Source: Haloechinothrix sp033042135 (GTDB lineage Bacteria; Actinomycetota; Actinomycetes; Mycobacteriales; Pseudonocardiaceae). Taken from it: DNA of 64,000 bases. The DNA lies in NCBI RefSeq assembly GCF_033042135.1, contig NZ_WBXM01000004.1, forward strand, positions 1 to 64,000, read 5' to 3'. Positions 42,342 to 51,439 of the stretch are shown here, in pieces; the first letter of the stretch is position 1, and each line of letters opens with the position of its first letter. Position numbers and translations under genes: made by a program. The notes under the pieces are model-generated. The model saw nothing but the letters and a program-made list of their open reading frames with translations. It ran no database searches and had not been told where the DNA came from.

Positions 42342-42683
42342 GATGCCGCGCGAACCCGGACCGGTCGCGGATGACTCCTCACCGGTGGAGCATGAAGCTC
42401 GCAGGGGTGCGACGACGAGGCGCTGAGCCTGCTCTGGGAACTCATCGACGCCGCCGAACGAGCCGCTCGTGTGAGCGGGCGTGAACCAGCACCCGCCTAC
42501 ACCCACCGCGCGGCGGTCATCTACCGCAGGCGCAAGGATTACGACGCGGAGATCGCGATCATCGAACGGTGGTGCGCTGCGTGCCCTCCGGAACGGCGAG
42601 GACCGGGGGCTACTCAGCAGGAGCTTCTCACCCGGCTGGAGCGCGCGAAGGAACTACGAGCGAAGCGCGACGAAGACCAGTAA
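42342..42683 (+). pseudogene. Frameshifted small TPR-like protein gene
   Basis: From ATG 42342 the frame reads MPREPGPVADDSSPVEHEAR and stops at 42422. One base earlier in phase, from 42396, it continues as DDEALSLLWELIDAAERAAR, then YTHRAAVIYRRRKDYDAEIA and a helical end at 42683. The two halves join naturally at about 42403-42411, so one base was gained or lost. The 3' part resembles short actinobacterial proteins with a TPR-like helix pair; function unknown. It could still be expressed from GTG 42471. Confidence 0.5.
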
Positions 42684-42710
42684 CCGGCACATCGGGTGCG
42701 ATCGGCACGG

Positions 42711-44255
42711 TTACGAGGGATCCATGCGTTCGGCGCAGGACGGAGTGCAGCGGATATCGATACCTGGTCGGCCCGCGGTGAGATCGGGTATCTGCTGCTG
42801 GGTGGGCTCCCACCCGAGGGCGAGTTCGGTCAGTTCATAGCCTCGTGCGAGGTAGTCGCCGATGGCGCCTGCACCTTGCCAGGTTGCCGTGTTGATCTCT
42901 CGCGGATCGCGATCGAACCAGTGTCGGAAATAGGAGGACGCCTGGTCATAGCACGATCCCACCGTCCCGCGGTTGGCCGTCGCGCACCAATCGGCCAGTG
43001 CCCACCAGGAGCCAAGGATGGGCGCGTCGGCTTCCACCCCTGAGGTGGCGCCGCCTGACAGGTCCTGTAGCTGGAATACCAACGACTTGAAGTCGTCGCC
43101 CAGGGCGCTGGTGAACATCTGTAGGTCTGCTTCGACCTCGTCGATCACAACCGACGTCGTGGCGGTGGGTTCCTGCGCTGGCTCACGGGCGGCCTCGGTG
43201 TTCGGGGCGGTGGGCCTAGCCGTGTGATCGGTGTTCCGGTCTGCCTGGCCTGCGATGAATCCGCCAGCCGTCAGCGCGCTCGCACCGACCGCCAGCGCAG
43301 CTATGAGTACCGGAATACCTACCGCCAGCGCCACCATCTTCGTTTTCGATGACGGCTTGCCGACTGACTTGTGGCGTGGGGTCGACACTAGTGCTGTGGG
43401 CGACTCGTCGGCATACGCGCTGGTCTCATGGTCTTCGGCGGTGTCAGCTACCGCGCCCACAGATCGCATGGCATCGCGGGTAGATCTGAGCATCCCGATG
43501 GATGGTCGGTCGTGAGGATCCTTCGCCAGTGCTGCCGTGACCGCTGCGACGATGGATCTCGGTGCCCCAGCCAGGTCTGGTTCCGTGTGTTGGATGCGCC
43601 AGGCGAGCGCAGCGAGGGGTTCGTCGCCGAACGGAGCGCGCCCGGTCGCGGCGAAGGCGACCGTGACACCCCATCCCCAGACATCCGTCGCAGGCCCTGT
43701 CTGCTCACCTCGCAGCTGTTCGGGCGCCATCCATGCTGGTGAACCGACCAGCGTGCCGCTTTGTGTCAGTGCGGTGATGTCGTGCGCTCGAGCGATGCCC
43801 AGATCCACGAGGACGGGGCCTGCGTGGGTCAGGATGATATTGCCCGGTTTGACGTCTCTATGGACGATCCCTACCTGGTGGAGCGCGGATAGACCGTCAG
43901 CGAGGCCCTCCGCTAACTGCCCGATGCGATCCTCGTCGAGCGGCGCTTCGATCTCGGAGAGCGCCGGACCGGCGACGTAGGAGAGCGCGCACCACGGAAG
44001 CTCACCATCGGTGTCGGCGTCGTGGAACTCAGCCACGTGAGGATTCGATACCCGCGCCAGCAGTTCCGCTTCGCGTCGCAGGCGATTGCGCGCGTCCTCG
44101 GTTGCACCGGGAAGGAGCGTTTTCACCGCCACAGCGGATCCATCCGCGCTGAAGCCGAGGTATACAGCGCCCATGCCCCCGCTGCCCAGCCTGCCCCGCA
44201 AGCGGAACGGACCGAGTTCAGCCGGGTCATCTGGCTGAAGATCCCGCAGCGGCAT
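42711..44255 (-). CDS. Membrane-anchored serine/threonine protein kinase
   Basis: A 514-residue protein from ATG 44255, with AGGGGG upstream. The glycine loop GSGGMGAV is at 24-31 and Lys45 is in AVAVKTL. HRDVKPGN is at 133-140. The DFG motif is DLG (151-153), a known permissive variant. APEQ and WGWGVTVAFAATG follow. One membrane helix (VALAVGIPVLIAALAVGASA) is near residues 307-330. An extracytoplasmic part of about 170 residues has two Cys pairs (around residues 440-460 and 505). PknB-like topology with no PASTA repeats. It is close to the damaged substrate/lipoprotein pairs, which are on the other strand. Confidence 0.88.
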   Translation of the reverse strand: MPLRDLQPDDPAELGPFRLRGRLGSGGMGAVYLGFSADGSAVAVKTLLPGATEDARNRLRREAELLARVSNPHVAEFHDADTDGELPWCALSYVAGPALSEIEAPLDEDRIGQLAEGLADGLSALHQVGIVHRDVKPGNIILTHAGPVLVDLGIARAHDITALTQSGTLVGSPAWMAPEQLRGEQTGPATDVWGWGVTVAFAATGRAPFGDEPLAALAWRIQHTEPDLAGAPRSIVAAVTAALAKDPHDRPSIGMLRSTRDAMRSVGAVADTAEDHETSAYADESPTALVSTPRHKSVGKPSSKTKMVALAVGIPVLIAALAVGASALTAGGFIAGQADRNTDHTARPTAPNTEAAREPAQEPTATTSVVIDEVEADLQMFTSALGDDFKSLVFQLQDLSGGATSGVEADAPILGSWWALADWCATANRGTVGSCYDQASSYFRHWFDRDPREINTATWQGAGAIGDYLARGYELTELALGWEPTQQQIPDLTAGRPGIDIRCTPSCAERMDPS

Positions 44256-44821
44256 TCGCAGTACCCCCTAGCAGCTCGGTCGCCTCTCAGGCTACGGAAC
44301 CGCCGTTGTGGGGCGAAACGCTGTTCCGGTGTCCACGCTGACGATCTCGCGGGCGAACTCGGCGCTCCATGCGATGACCCCGTTCGACCCTTGGTCCCAA
44401 GCTGCCTTGCGAGCTGTTGGCCGGTCCGGTGGATCGTGCTCTAGCGGCTCACATGACCTCGCGAGTGTGCACGCCGACGCAGTCACCGGACAGTAAGCAG
44501 GCCGCGAGGCGTGATCGCGTACGAGACAGCGGCTTGACGACGAGTGAGATCCCGAGCGCGAACATGCGTCGAGTGTCGTCCCGGTCGATCACGCTGGGGA
44601 ACAGGTCGTGCACCGGCCATATCGAGGTGCGACATCGGAACGCAGCAGGTGCTGCACATGATCCTTGGACGGATGCAGGCCGAACGTACCCGAGGCGGCG
44701 GCGGTGATTGCGCGGTGCAAGTCGCCTGAATCCACACCATGGGCGTGTGTGGTCCTTGTATCCTATGACAAGCGCGTACGTTCGATCACACAAAGTGACG
44801 GCAAGGCGGGAAGGTTGAGCT
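44256..44821. other. Intergenic region with a duplicated promoter segment
   Basis: No convincing gene is seen. Bases 44727-44768 repeat the promoter-like element at 27219-27260. On the minus strand a short frame near 44690 (LHPSKDHVQHLLRSDVAPRY) could be a gene remnant, but I cannot assign it. Confidence 0.4.
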
Positions 44822-45302
44822 ATGTCGGGGGAGACTGGGTTCAGCGAGCAGCCGGTCGCGACGCCAGGCGACGAAGCAGCCACGTCGCTTCAGGACATGG
44901 GAAAGGTCAGTCCGTTCGACACCAAGAGTGTCGATAAGTTTCCACCACGGCGCGGAGACGTTCAAGCAGCTGGCCGTTGACGGCCAGTTCGCGGTCAACG
45001 AGGAGTCCATGCAGGCCTACACCCGCGTGTGTGACAAGTACATCGATGGGTGGGACGAGCTGCGGCGCGAGGCAATAGAACTAGCTGTCCCAGCGCCGAT
45101 GGGATCCAGCGACTTCGCGAAGCGGATCGCCGAGTACAACGCCAAAGTTGCTGTCGGGGACGAACGAGCCCTGATTCCCAATCTGGACTTGATGTACGAA
45201 GGGTTCAAGAAGATGCGGGAAGCCTTACAGATCGCGCGCCGTAACTACGACGAGGCTGAGGCAGCGGCCGAACAATCGTTCACCGCGTTCGATCAGGAGT
45301 GA
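44822..45302 (+). pseudogene. T7-associated helical gene broken by a one-base insertion
   Basis: ATG 44822 opens MSGETGFSEQPVATPGDEAA and reads in register with the intact paralogue at 27313 up to SPFDTKSVDK. There a TTT (44939-44941) replaces the expected TT, shifting the frame. In the other frame the paralogy resumes as FHHGAETFKQLAVDGQFAVN and runs to the end at 45302. Translation from GTG 44928 would give only the second part. The lipoprotein gene behind it is intact. A sequencing error or programmed slippage at AAGTTTCC cannot be excluded. Confidence 0.8.
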
Positions 45303-45308
45303 GGTGCT

Positions 45309-45842
45309 GTGCGAAGCTCGGTAAGGACTGTTGCGCTCGTTGCGGTGCTGGGACTGCTCATCGTCGGATGTGGTCAAGAAACAGGCACTGCAGATCCTGA
45401 ATCGACTCCGACCGCTGCGGGCGCGGATGGCTCCGAGCGTGAATCTGATCTGTTTGCGCTTGATCCGTGCGACTTGCTGGAAACCGCTTTGGAAGGCCAG
45501 GACTTCGAGCCGGGGGAGCGTCCAGATACCCGCAGCGACCGCGCTTGCAACGTGGACAAACCGGGTAGCATTCAGACCACGCTGGAGTTTCAAGATGGAC
45601 CCTTCGACGTACTCGACGGCGAGGTCTTTGAGGGTGTGGTGAACGACCGTCCGGCGCGACTGTTCAGAGAACCGATCGAAGGTGCCAGTGACGGCTTCTG
45701 TGGAGTGTCAGTGAAAGTAGAGGACTCGCAGCGCGCATTGGTGTTCGTGACGCGCATCGACCGTGACACAGACGAGGCATGCGATTTCGCTGAAGAGCTT
45801 GCCGAACAAGTCGAGCCGCAGCTCCCTGATTGGGAGCGGTAA
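45309..45842 (+). CDS. DUF3558-family lipoprotein (pair with the frameshifted gene)
   Basis: A 177-residue protein from GTG 45309, with GGAGTGAGG upstream. The signal (VALVAVLGLLIVGCGQ) has a perfect lipobox VGC. LDPCDLLETALEGQDF is the DUF3558 start and ASDGFCGVSVKVEDSQ and TDEACDFAEELAEQVE follow. It aligns well with 27803-28342 and 46190-46720. It is the second of the three pair copies and is intact although its upstream partner is frameshifted. Confidence 0.78.
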   Translation: MRSSVRTVALVAVLGLLIVGCGQETGTADPESTPTAAGADGSERESDLFALDPCDLLETALEGQDFEPGERPDTRSDRACNVDKPGSIQTTLEFQDGPFDVLDGEVFEGVVNDRPARLFREPIEGASDGFCGVSVKVEDSQRALVFVTRIDRDTDEACDFAEELAEQVEPQLPDWER

Positions 45843-46080
45843 GACTCATCGTGATCTCCAAAGCAGACGCGAGCTGTGACGGCAACCTTGTTGTCAGGGG
45901 GCAGGACACCATGGGCACAGCACTGATCAACGAACGACTGCCCAGTGCGACGGAGTACGGCGGACGTCAGCTGGGGCACTGTGATCACGCATCGTTGACC
46001 ACGATGTCAGCACGAATGTTACCTACTCTGCGTTCGGCCGAACAGGTGCTAACTCCCACTTAGGTGCGACGCTACGTACG

Positions 46081-46182
46081 GGGTTCAAGAAGATGAAAGA
46101 AGGTTTGGCGATCGCGCGGCGCAACTACGACGAGACCGAAGCCGCCGCCGAGCAGGCGCTGACCGGATTTGATCAGGAGTGA
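46081..46182 (+). pseudogene. Fossil C-terminus of a third T7-associated helical gene
   Basis: Only the last 33 codons remain (GFKKMKEGLAIARRNYDETE, then AAAEQALTGFDQE and TGA). They align with the ends of the proteins encoded at 27313 and 44822. The text before 46081 shows no paralogy, so the 5' four-fifths were lost, with a junction near TACGGGG. The gap 45843-46080 has no gene. Confidence 0.75.
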
Positions 46183-46189
46183 GTACTCC

Positions 46190-46720
46190 GTGCTGTCCCC
46201 GGTGAGCAAGTACGCGATGGCGCTGGGTGTCGGCCTCCTGGTAGCCGGGTGCGGTCAGGAAGCCGGGACCGCCGAGCCGGAAGGTGATCCAATATCTGGC
46301 GAACAAAGCAACGGTATTCATGACGGAGTCTTGGCACTGGACTCCTGTGAGATCCTGGATGTAGCGCTCGAGGGGGAAGGATTCGACCCCGGGGAGCCCC
46401 CCGACGTCCGGTCCGACCGTTCATGCCGATCTCGAAAGCTGGGCGACGTCAGCGTCACAGTGGAGCTTGGGGAAACACCGTTCGATCTGCTCGAAGGCGA
46501 GGTGTACGAGGGAACGGTAAACGGACGCGACGCGCGCATGGCCATCAATCCCATCGAAGGCGCCAGCGATGGACACTGTGGCATCTCCATGAAGGTGGAC
46601 GAGTCCGAACGCGCGTTGGTTCTGGTCACACAGTCCAATCGGGATACTGACGAGGCGTGTGATTACGCTGAGCGGATCGCCGAGAGGGTGGAGGTGCAGT
46701 TGCCTGGCGGGGAACCGTAA
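46190..46720 (+). CDS. DUF3558-family lipoprotein (third pair copy)
   Basis: A 176-residue protein. GTG 46190 is favoured by alignment with 45309; an in-frame TTG at 46169 is the alternative. The signal (YAMALGVGLLVAGCGQ) carries the lipobox VAGC. LDSCEILDVALEGEGFDP and ASDGHCGISMKVDESE match the paralogue at 27803. AGGAG 12 bases before the start may serve both the fossil stop and this gene. It survives although its partner gene is only a stub. Confidence 0.75.
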   Translation: MLSPVSKYAMALGVGLLVAGCGQEAGTAEPEGDPISGEQSNGIHDGVLALDSCEILDVALEGEGFDPGEPPDVRSDRSCRSRKLGDVSVTVELGETPFDLLEGEVYEGTVNGRDARMAINPIEGASDGHCGISMKVDESERALVLVTQSNRDTDEACDYAERIAERVEVQLPGGEP

Positions 46721-46787
46721 GTAGCTGAAGCCGCCACCGCCTGCGGTTCGCTCGATCCGGTCTCCGCTGGATCACCTGCGCGTCCCT

Positions 46788-47342
46788 TCACGCCGTATAC
46801 CGCACGACCGTCCGCTTCCCCACGGTGCGCATGACCTCGAACCCGTAGTCGAGGAACCAGTCCAGCTTCCCCTTGTAGTCCGGCGGATCGCCGGGGAAGG
46901 CTTCCACGGCGGTCGCGCCCCGTTCCAACGCGTATCGCACGGCCGCGTCTACCAGCGCCCGCCCGACACCCCGCCCTCGCACACTGCGGTCCACAGCGAA
47001 GCAGCTGATCACGAACACGCCGCTGTCGTCGTCACGCGGCTTGAACTGCGATCCACGAAGGAGGCTGGCGAACTGCTCGCGTGGGGCGACGGAGACCCAC
47101 CCGACGGCCTCGCCGTCGCGATACGCCAGCAGCCCCGGCGGGTCGTGGTCGGTCACCAGCGAGCGCAGCGCCGCCTTGTTCGACTCGGCCGAGCGCATGG
47201 GGTATCGCCACACGGAGCACCAGCAGTTGGCAGTGTCCTGCCTGCCGCCACGTGGGCCCGGTTTCTCGAACAGCGCGGCCAGGTCGTCCCAGCGCTGCTC
47301 GGTCACCGGGTAGGTGTCGAGTTCTGCCTGATCAGTGGTCAT
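46788..47342 (-). CDS. GNAT-family N-acetyltransferase
   Basis: A 184-residue protein from ATG 47342, with GGGAGG upstream. The acetyl-CoA loop RGRGVGRALVDAAVRYAL (residues about 120-137) and the C-terminal LDWFLDYGFEVMRTVGKRT strand are clear. The N-terminal DLAALFEKPGPRGG and CWCSVWRYPM are typical of a GNAT subgroup with a Cys-rich loop. The substrate is unknown. It is convergent with the lipoprotein gene at 46190. Confidence 0.85.
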   Translation of the reverse strand: MTTDQAELDTYPVTEQRWDDLAALFEKPGPRGGRQDTANCWCSVWRYPMRSAESNKAALRSLVTDHDPPGLLAYRDGEAVGWVSVAPREQFASLLRGSQFKPRDDDSGVFVISCFAVDRSVRGRGVGRALVDAAVRYALERGATAVEAFPGDPPDYKGKLDWFLDYGFEVMRTVGKRTVVRYTA

Positions 47343-47492
47343 CCAGCTTACCTCCCGTGGCGCGTCGGGGCCGCATGCTGCGCAGGGCCTCCGTGACGGT
47401 GACCCACACCATAGCGGCGGCCACCGACGATCCCGTTACAGAAGGCACGCGAGGGTCGGCACGTTGTCGGTGCGGTGCCGCATACTGCCGCC

Positions 47493-47867
47493 ATGTCTAC
47501 CGACGACGGGGGTGAGCCCCTGGAGTTGCTGCGCGCCCGGTGCCTCGCGTTGCCTGAGGTCACCGAGCGGCTCAGCCACGGCGCGCCGACGTGGTTCGTT
47601 CGCGGTAAGAAGACCTTCGTGACCTATGCTGATTCCCCGTACTACGAGCGGCTGGGGTTCTGGTGCGCCGCTCCGCCGGGAGCACAGGAGGCGCTGGTCT
47701 CGGCTGAACCGGATCGGTTCTTCCGCCCGCCGTACGTCGGCCATCGGGGATGGCTCGGTGTGTACCTCGACGTCCCGGTCGATTGGGTCGAGATCGACGA
47801 GCTGGCCGAGGACGCCTACCGCTGTATCGCGCCCAAGACACTGGTGGCCCGCCTCGACGCCGGGTAG
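47493..47867 (+). CDS. MmcQ/YjbR family protein
   Basis: A 124-residue protein. ATG 47493 has no ribosome-binding site, but CATACT ends 6 bases upstream, so a leaderless transcript is plausible. The core (RCLALPEVTERLSHGAPTWF, then GFWCAAPPGAQEALVSAEPD, then GWLGVYLD) fits the MmcQ/YjbR/CyaY-like fold. Small cytosolic DNA-binding-type proteins of unknown function. Neighbours are unrelated. Confidence 0.8.
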   Translation: MSTDDGGEPLELLRARCLALPEVTERLSHGAPTWFVRGKKTFVTYADSPYYERLGFWCAAPPGAQEALVSAEPDRFFRPPYVGHRGWLGVYLDVPVDWVEIDELAEDAYRCIAPKTLVARLDAG

Positions 47868-47906
47868 CCCGCACCGGATGGGTGACCCGCCCGGCCGCAA
47901 CGGGCG

Positions 47907-48842
47907 TCACGCCACGGTCAACGCGACCTTCCCCCGCACGTGGCCGCCCTCCAGCAGTCGGTGCGCGTCAGCGGCCTGGGCAAGCGGGAACGTCTGCTGC
48001 ACCTCCACCGACAGCCTGCCCTCGTCTGCGAGCCGGCCCAGCCAGTCGAGCTGCGCGGAATCCGGGCGCACGAACACGTACCGGCCGCCCTGCTGCAGCA
48101 CCGTCTGCGCGTCCACCACGGAGCCGTGTCGCGCCGGGTCACGCACCAGCGCGGGCGAGTCGGTCAGCGCCTGCCCGCCGATCAGGTCCAGCGCCGCGTC
48201 GACCTTCCCGTCACCACCCGCGAGCTCGCGGACTCGCTCGATCAGGTCGTCGCCGTAGGTGACGGGTTCGGCACCGAGCTTGCGGAGGAAATCGTGGTTG
48301 CCCTCCGACGCGGTTCCGATCACCCGGGAAGCGCCGAGGGCATGCGCGAGCTGCACCGCGAGGTGCCCGACACCACCGGCGGCGGCGTGGACGAGCACGG
48401 TGTCACCCTCGCCGACCTCGACCGCGTTCAGCAGCTGCAGCGCGGTGAGCCCGGCCAGTGGCAGGCCGGCGGCTTCGGCGAACGGGACGGAGCCGGGTTT
48501 GCGCGCCAGGGTCCGTTCCGGCGCCCCCACGAGCTGGGCGTAGGTGCCGTGCTGCACGTGATCCTTACGGACGTAGCCGATGACCTCGTCGCCTTCGCGG
48601 AAGCGGGTGACGGCCGGGCCCGCGGCGCGCACGATCCCGGCGACGTCCCAGCCGGGGATCAGCGGGAAGTGGTGCGGGTACACGCTCTGCAGGTAGCCGC
48701 GCCGGATCTTCCAGTCCACCGGATTGACCCCGGCGGCGCGGGCCTCGACGAGTACCCAGTCCGGGCCGGTGAGCGGGTCGGGTACTTCCTGGTGAGTCAG
48801 GACGTCAGCGTCTCCGAACTCGTTGATCACCACAGCCTTCAT
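47907..48842 (-). CDS. Zinc-type alcohol dehydrogenase-like NADP-dependent oxidoreductase
   Basis: A 311-residue protein from ATG 48842. The N-terminal GroES-like part (MKAVVINEFGDADVLTHQEV, then ARAAGVNPVDWKI) and the Rossmann motif AAAGGVGHLAVQLA (residues about 148-161) define the quinone-oxidoreductase branch of the medium-chain dehydrogenases. No zinc-ligand Cys cluster is seen, so it is probably zinc-free. NADPH-dependent reduction of quinones or enals is likely. Nothing in the neighbourhood indicates its substrate. Confidence 0.87.
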   Translation of the reverse strand: MKAVVINEFGDADVLTHQEVPDPLTGPDWVLVEARAAGVNPVDWKIRRGYLQSVYPHHFPLIPGWDVAGIVRAAGPAVTRFREGDEVIGYVRKDHVQHGTYAQLVGAPERTLARKPGSVPFAEAAGLPLAGLTALQLLNAVEVGEGDTVLVHAAAGGVGHLAVQLAHALGASRVIGTASEGNHDFLRKLGAEPVTYGDDLIERVRELAGGDGKVDAALDLIGGQALTDSPALVRDPARHGSVVDAQTVLQQGGRYVFVRPDSAQLDWLGRLADEGRLSVEVQQTFPLAQAADAHRLLEGGHVRGKVALTVA

Positions 48843-49734
48843 ACCCGGTGCAACAGTGAGCCGGGTCGAGTGTATTCCGCCCGCTTCCGCAGGTTACGAA
48901 AAGCGAGTGTCGTGCATACCACACAGATCGGACGGCGTGACGGTCCACAAACGAGGAAAAGAAATCTGACGGGATCGGATCATCTGATCGGCTGCTCCGC
49001 GTGAGGCGTGATCGGCCGATCACCTGGCCGGCTGAACCGGTGGAATCATCGCACCCGCACCCGCAGCACAGCAGAACGCTGCTACACGCCCGGGTGTTTT
49101 CGGTCACAGCTCGGCATGCGTTTCGGCTGGTTCACCCGGCCTGCGGGTGGTGCGCGGGCACGCCCGGCACCATCTCCCGCGGGGGTGAACCTGCTCGCGT
49201 GGTGAGGACGTTACCGCTGGGTTCGTGCTCCCGGCGCGACGAACTGGGGCGAGCGCGCGTTCGGGATCTCGCTGGGCTGCCGTGCGCACTCGTCGCGGTT
49301 CGGCTGCTCCGCTGCTGGTGGGTGGCTGAAGTGCACCGGCGTGACCTCGTCGTGGGTCCGCTGACCGGATTGGGACGTGTATGACGTCAAGGAGGAACCT
49401 CAATCATTGGTGACAGGGCGGTCGGCTACGAGTTGTGACCATGCCCGGAAGGGGACGACGCCCCCGATGACAGTCACACTACCGGTAATGGCGCGATCAC
49501 GCCACCACCGCACGCCACCACCGCGGTTGAGGCGTGTGTCGCCCCGACTTGACGTCCGGTGCCCGTCTGTGATCAGATGGCAGTGGTTCGATCGTTTTTG
49601 TGTTCGTGTTTTCCCACGCCCGCAAGAATGTTCAGCGGGCGTTGTGGATGCTCTCCGAGGTCCCAAACCCGCAGGAGCCCGGGGTCGGCGACGTCGCTGC
49701 CCCGTACAGTTTGGTGATAAGTAGGAGATTTTTT
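48843..49734. other. Long intergenic region upstream of the cold-shock gene
   Basis: About 890 bases. Short frames on both strands are arginine- and proline-rich and lack credible starts or family motifs. AAGGAGG near 49390 is not followed by a convincing gene. The region may hold the promoter and long leader of the cold-shock gene, but I cannot point to elements. Confidence 0.4.
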
Positions 49735-49938
49735 ATGGCTCAAGGCACCGTGAAGTGGTTCAGCTCCGAGAAGGGGTTTGGTTTCATCTCGCCCGACGAC
49801 GGTGGGGGCGACGTCTTCGTGCACTACTCGGAGATCAATGGCAACGGGTTCCGTAGCCTGGAGGAGAACGCGCGCGTCGAGTTCGAAACCGGTCAGACCA
49901 ACCGGGGGCCGCAGGCCACCGGCGTGACGGTGCTCTGA
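49735..49938 (+). CDS. cspA: Cold-shock protein, CspA family
   Basis: A 67-residue protein from ATG 49735 behind AGGAG (49723-49727). The first RNP motif (KGFGFI) and second (DVFVHY) are intact, and the length is typical of a single cold-shock domain. It binds single-stranded RNA and DNA as an RNA chaperone. It is a single-gene unit with a very long upstream gap and a strong palindromic terminator at 49954. Whether it is cold-induced cannot be told. Confidence 0.95.
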   Translation: MAQGTVKWFSSEKGFGFISPDDGGGDVFVHYSEINGNGFRSLEENARVEFETGQTNRGPQATGVTVL

Positions 49939-49953
49939 CACCCACTTCGCTTG

Positions 49954-49995
49954 ATCAATGAGGGGCCCGCCGGATCCGGCGGGCCCCTCATTGAT
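49954..49995. terminator. 42-bp perfect palindrome, bidirectional terminator
   Basis: A perfect palindrome centred on GGATCC (core AATGAGGGGCCCGCC and its complement) lies 15 bases after the cold-shock stop and 8 bases before the convergent gene end at 50004. It therefore terminates both, with T-rich flanks (ATTGATTT). Confidence 0.85.
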
Positions 49996-50003
49996 TTCCG
50001 GGG

Positions 50004-51302
50004 TCAGTACCCTTCACCCCGCAGCGTGGCGACGATGTGCTCGGTGAGCGGTTCGAGCTGCGCGATGCTCCGCTCGAGATCCTGCTGCGCGGGTTCCCGG
50101 TGGAAGTATTCGAGCGTGAAGGTGACCCGGCCCGTACGCACGAACAGGTGAACTTCAGTCGGGCCGCTCCGGGACATGCCCGCGTACGCGTCGTCGCCGG
50201 TGCCGCTGAGCACAAAGGATTCGTCGTACGCTCCGATGTTGTCCGAGAAGTCGCTGTCGAAATGCGCCTCGGCGCCGTCCTCCGAGGCGAACGTCCTCAC
50301 GGTCAGGTCGAAGTTGTTGATACCGATGGCATGCTGCGGCGGATCGTCCTCGTCAGGGTGTCGGGGGACATCAGTGCGCTGGCACCGGTGACGGATGTAG
50401 TCGCTCCCGCTCGATGTGCGACGGGCGTGGAAGGGGAGTATCTCGTTGGCATAAGGGGTGGCATCGTTGCTGGTGATCTGGCGGATCGGCTCGTTGGCGA
50501 GCAGCCTGCAGGCATCGACTGCCTCGCCGTCGAGGGGCGTGCCCCGGTACCGGGCAACCGCTGGCCCTTCCGGTTCGTCGTGGAGTTGCTGCACGTTCGC
50601 CGCCGCGATCTCGACGAGCCGGGTCGCGACCTCCTCGATCGGGATGTTTCCGCTGATCATCACGACAGCCTCGCCCGACTCCAGCGCGTAGCGTCGCTCA
50701 TCGGCGACATGGCCGGACGCCTCGTGCAACGCGAGGCCTTCCACCGTGCCGACCTCATCGAAATTGGCCGCGAGCATGTCGAAGGCCTGTTCCGCGTACG
50801 GCATCGCGGTCTCGTACACATCCACATTGACTACCGGCACCTCGTGCTCGGGAGCGGCGCCGAAAGTGTACGAGCAATGGCCAGGGGAGGCCCGTCGACC
50901 GTCGTCGGCCTCGAAGGTGGCCTCGCCGACGTAGTCGTAACGGACCCGGCTGATGCCGACCACCCGCCCGTTGTGCTGGAACTTCGTTTCGTGGAATCGC
51001 ATGCCGGCTTCGCTCAGATCCTCGGGGCTCAGCACGCGGCAGGGTGGGATGTGTGGGGTGCCGTTGGGGGCGGTGACCACGTGGGGGTTGGGTTCGAGAC
51101 TGAGCGTGGCCAGCTCCGGGTCAGTGGGGATGTCATCGGGGTTCGCCAGCCGCAGCGTCGGGTCGTCGCTGGTGACCACCGCGAGGGCGATGCCCGCGAC
51201 CAGGACCAGGACGATCGCCGCGGCCAGCAACCACCGTGCTCGGCTGGAGCGAAGCCAGCCGGTGCCGGCTCGCTGCTCCGGGTGCGATGGGTCCTGCGCC
51301 AT
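50004..51302 (-). CDS. Membrane-anchored double DUF3558-like protein
   Basis: A 432-residue protein from ATG 51302. A short cytosolic tail precedes one helix (WLLAAAIVLVLVAGIALAVV). The long extracytoplasmic part has two Cys-leading modules: PCRVLSPEDLSEAGMRF with CSYTF about 60 residues on, and ACRLLANEPIRQIT with RCQRT later. This layout looks like two DUF3558-type units in tandem. The end QLEPLTEHIVATL parallels the next paralogue. Surface protein of unknown function; no lipobox, so anchored by the helix. Confidence 0.75.
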   Translation of the reverse strand: MAQDPSHPEQRAGTGWLRSSRARWLLAAAIVLVLVAGIALAVVTSDDPTLRLANPDDIPTDPELATLSLEPNPHVVTAPNGTPHIPPCRVLSPEDLSEAGMRFHETKFQHNGRVVGISRVRYDYVGEATFEADDGRRASPGHCSYTFGAAPEHEVPVVNVDVYETAMPYAEQAFDMLAANFDEVGTVEGLALHEASGHVADERRYALESGEAVVMISGNIPIEEVATRLVEIAAANVQQLHDEPEGPAVARYRGTPLDGEAVDACRLLANEPIRQITSNDATPYANEILPFHARRTSSGSDYIRHRCQRTDVPRHPDEDDPPQHAIGINNFDLTVRTFASEDGAEAHFDSDFSDNIGAYDESFVLSGTGDDAYAGMSRSGPTEVHLFVRTGRVTFTLEYFHREPAQQDLERSIAQLEPLTEHIVATLRGEGY

Positions 51303-51439
51303 GATCGGTGCCTCCGCGCGGCAGGCGAGCGGGCTTGACGCAATATCTTAGGAGGTGTCCCGGGCATAGGGGAGGAACCGCGCGTCGGGTCCCCCAGGCT
51401 GGTGCCCGGGGACTCAGCCACCGACCCTCTGCCGTGGCG

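Noticed and set aside
44449..44883. Minus-strand 144-codon frame before the damaged substrate gene
   Set aside because: Crosses the conserved promoter element and the start of the pseudogene; no recognisable family.
48843..49734. Short frames at 49001-49384 and 49377-49724 as genes
   Set aside because: Arginine/proline-rich shadows on both strands, without ribosome-binding sites or known motifs.
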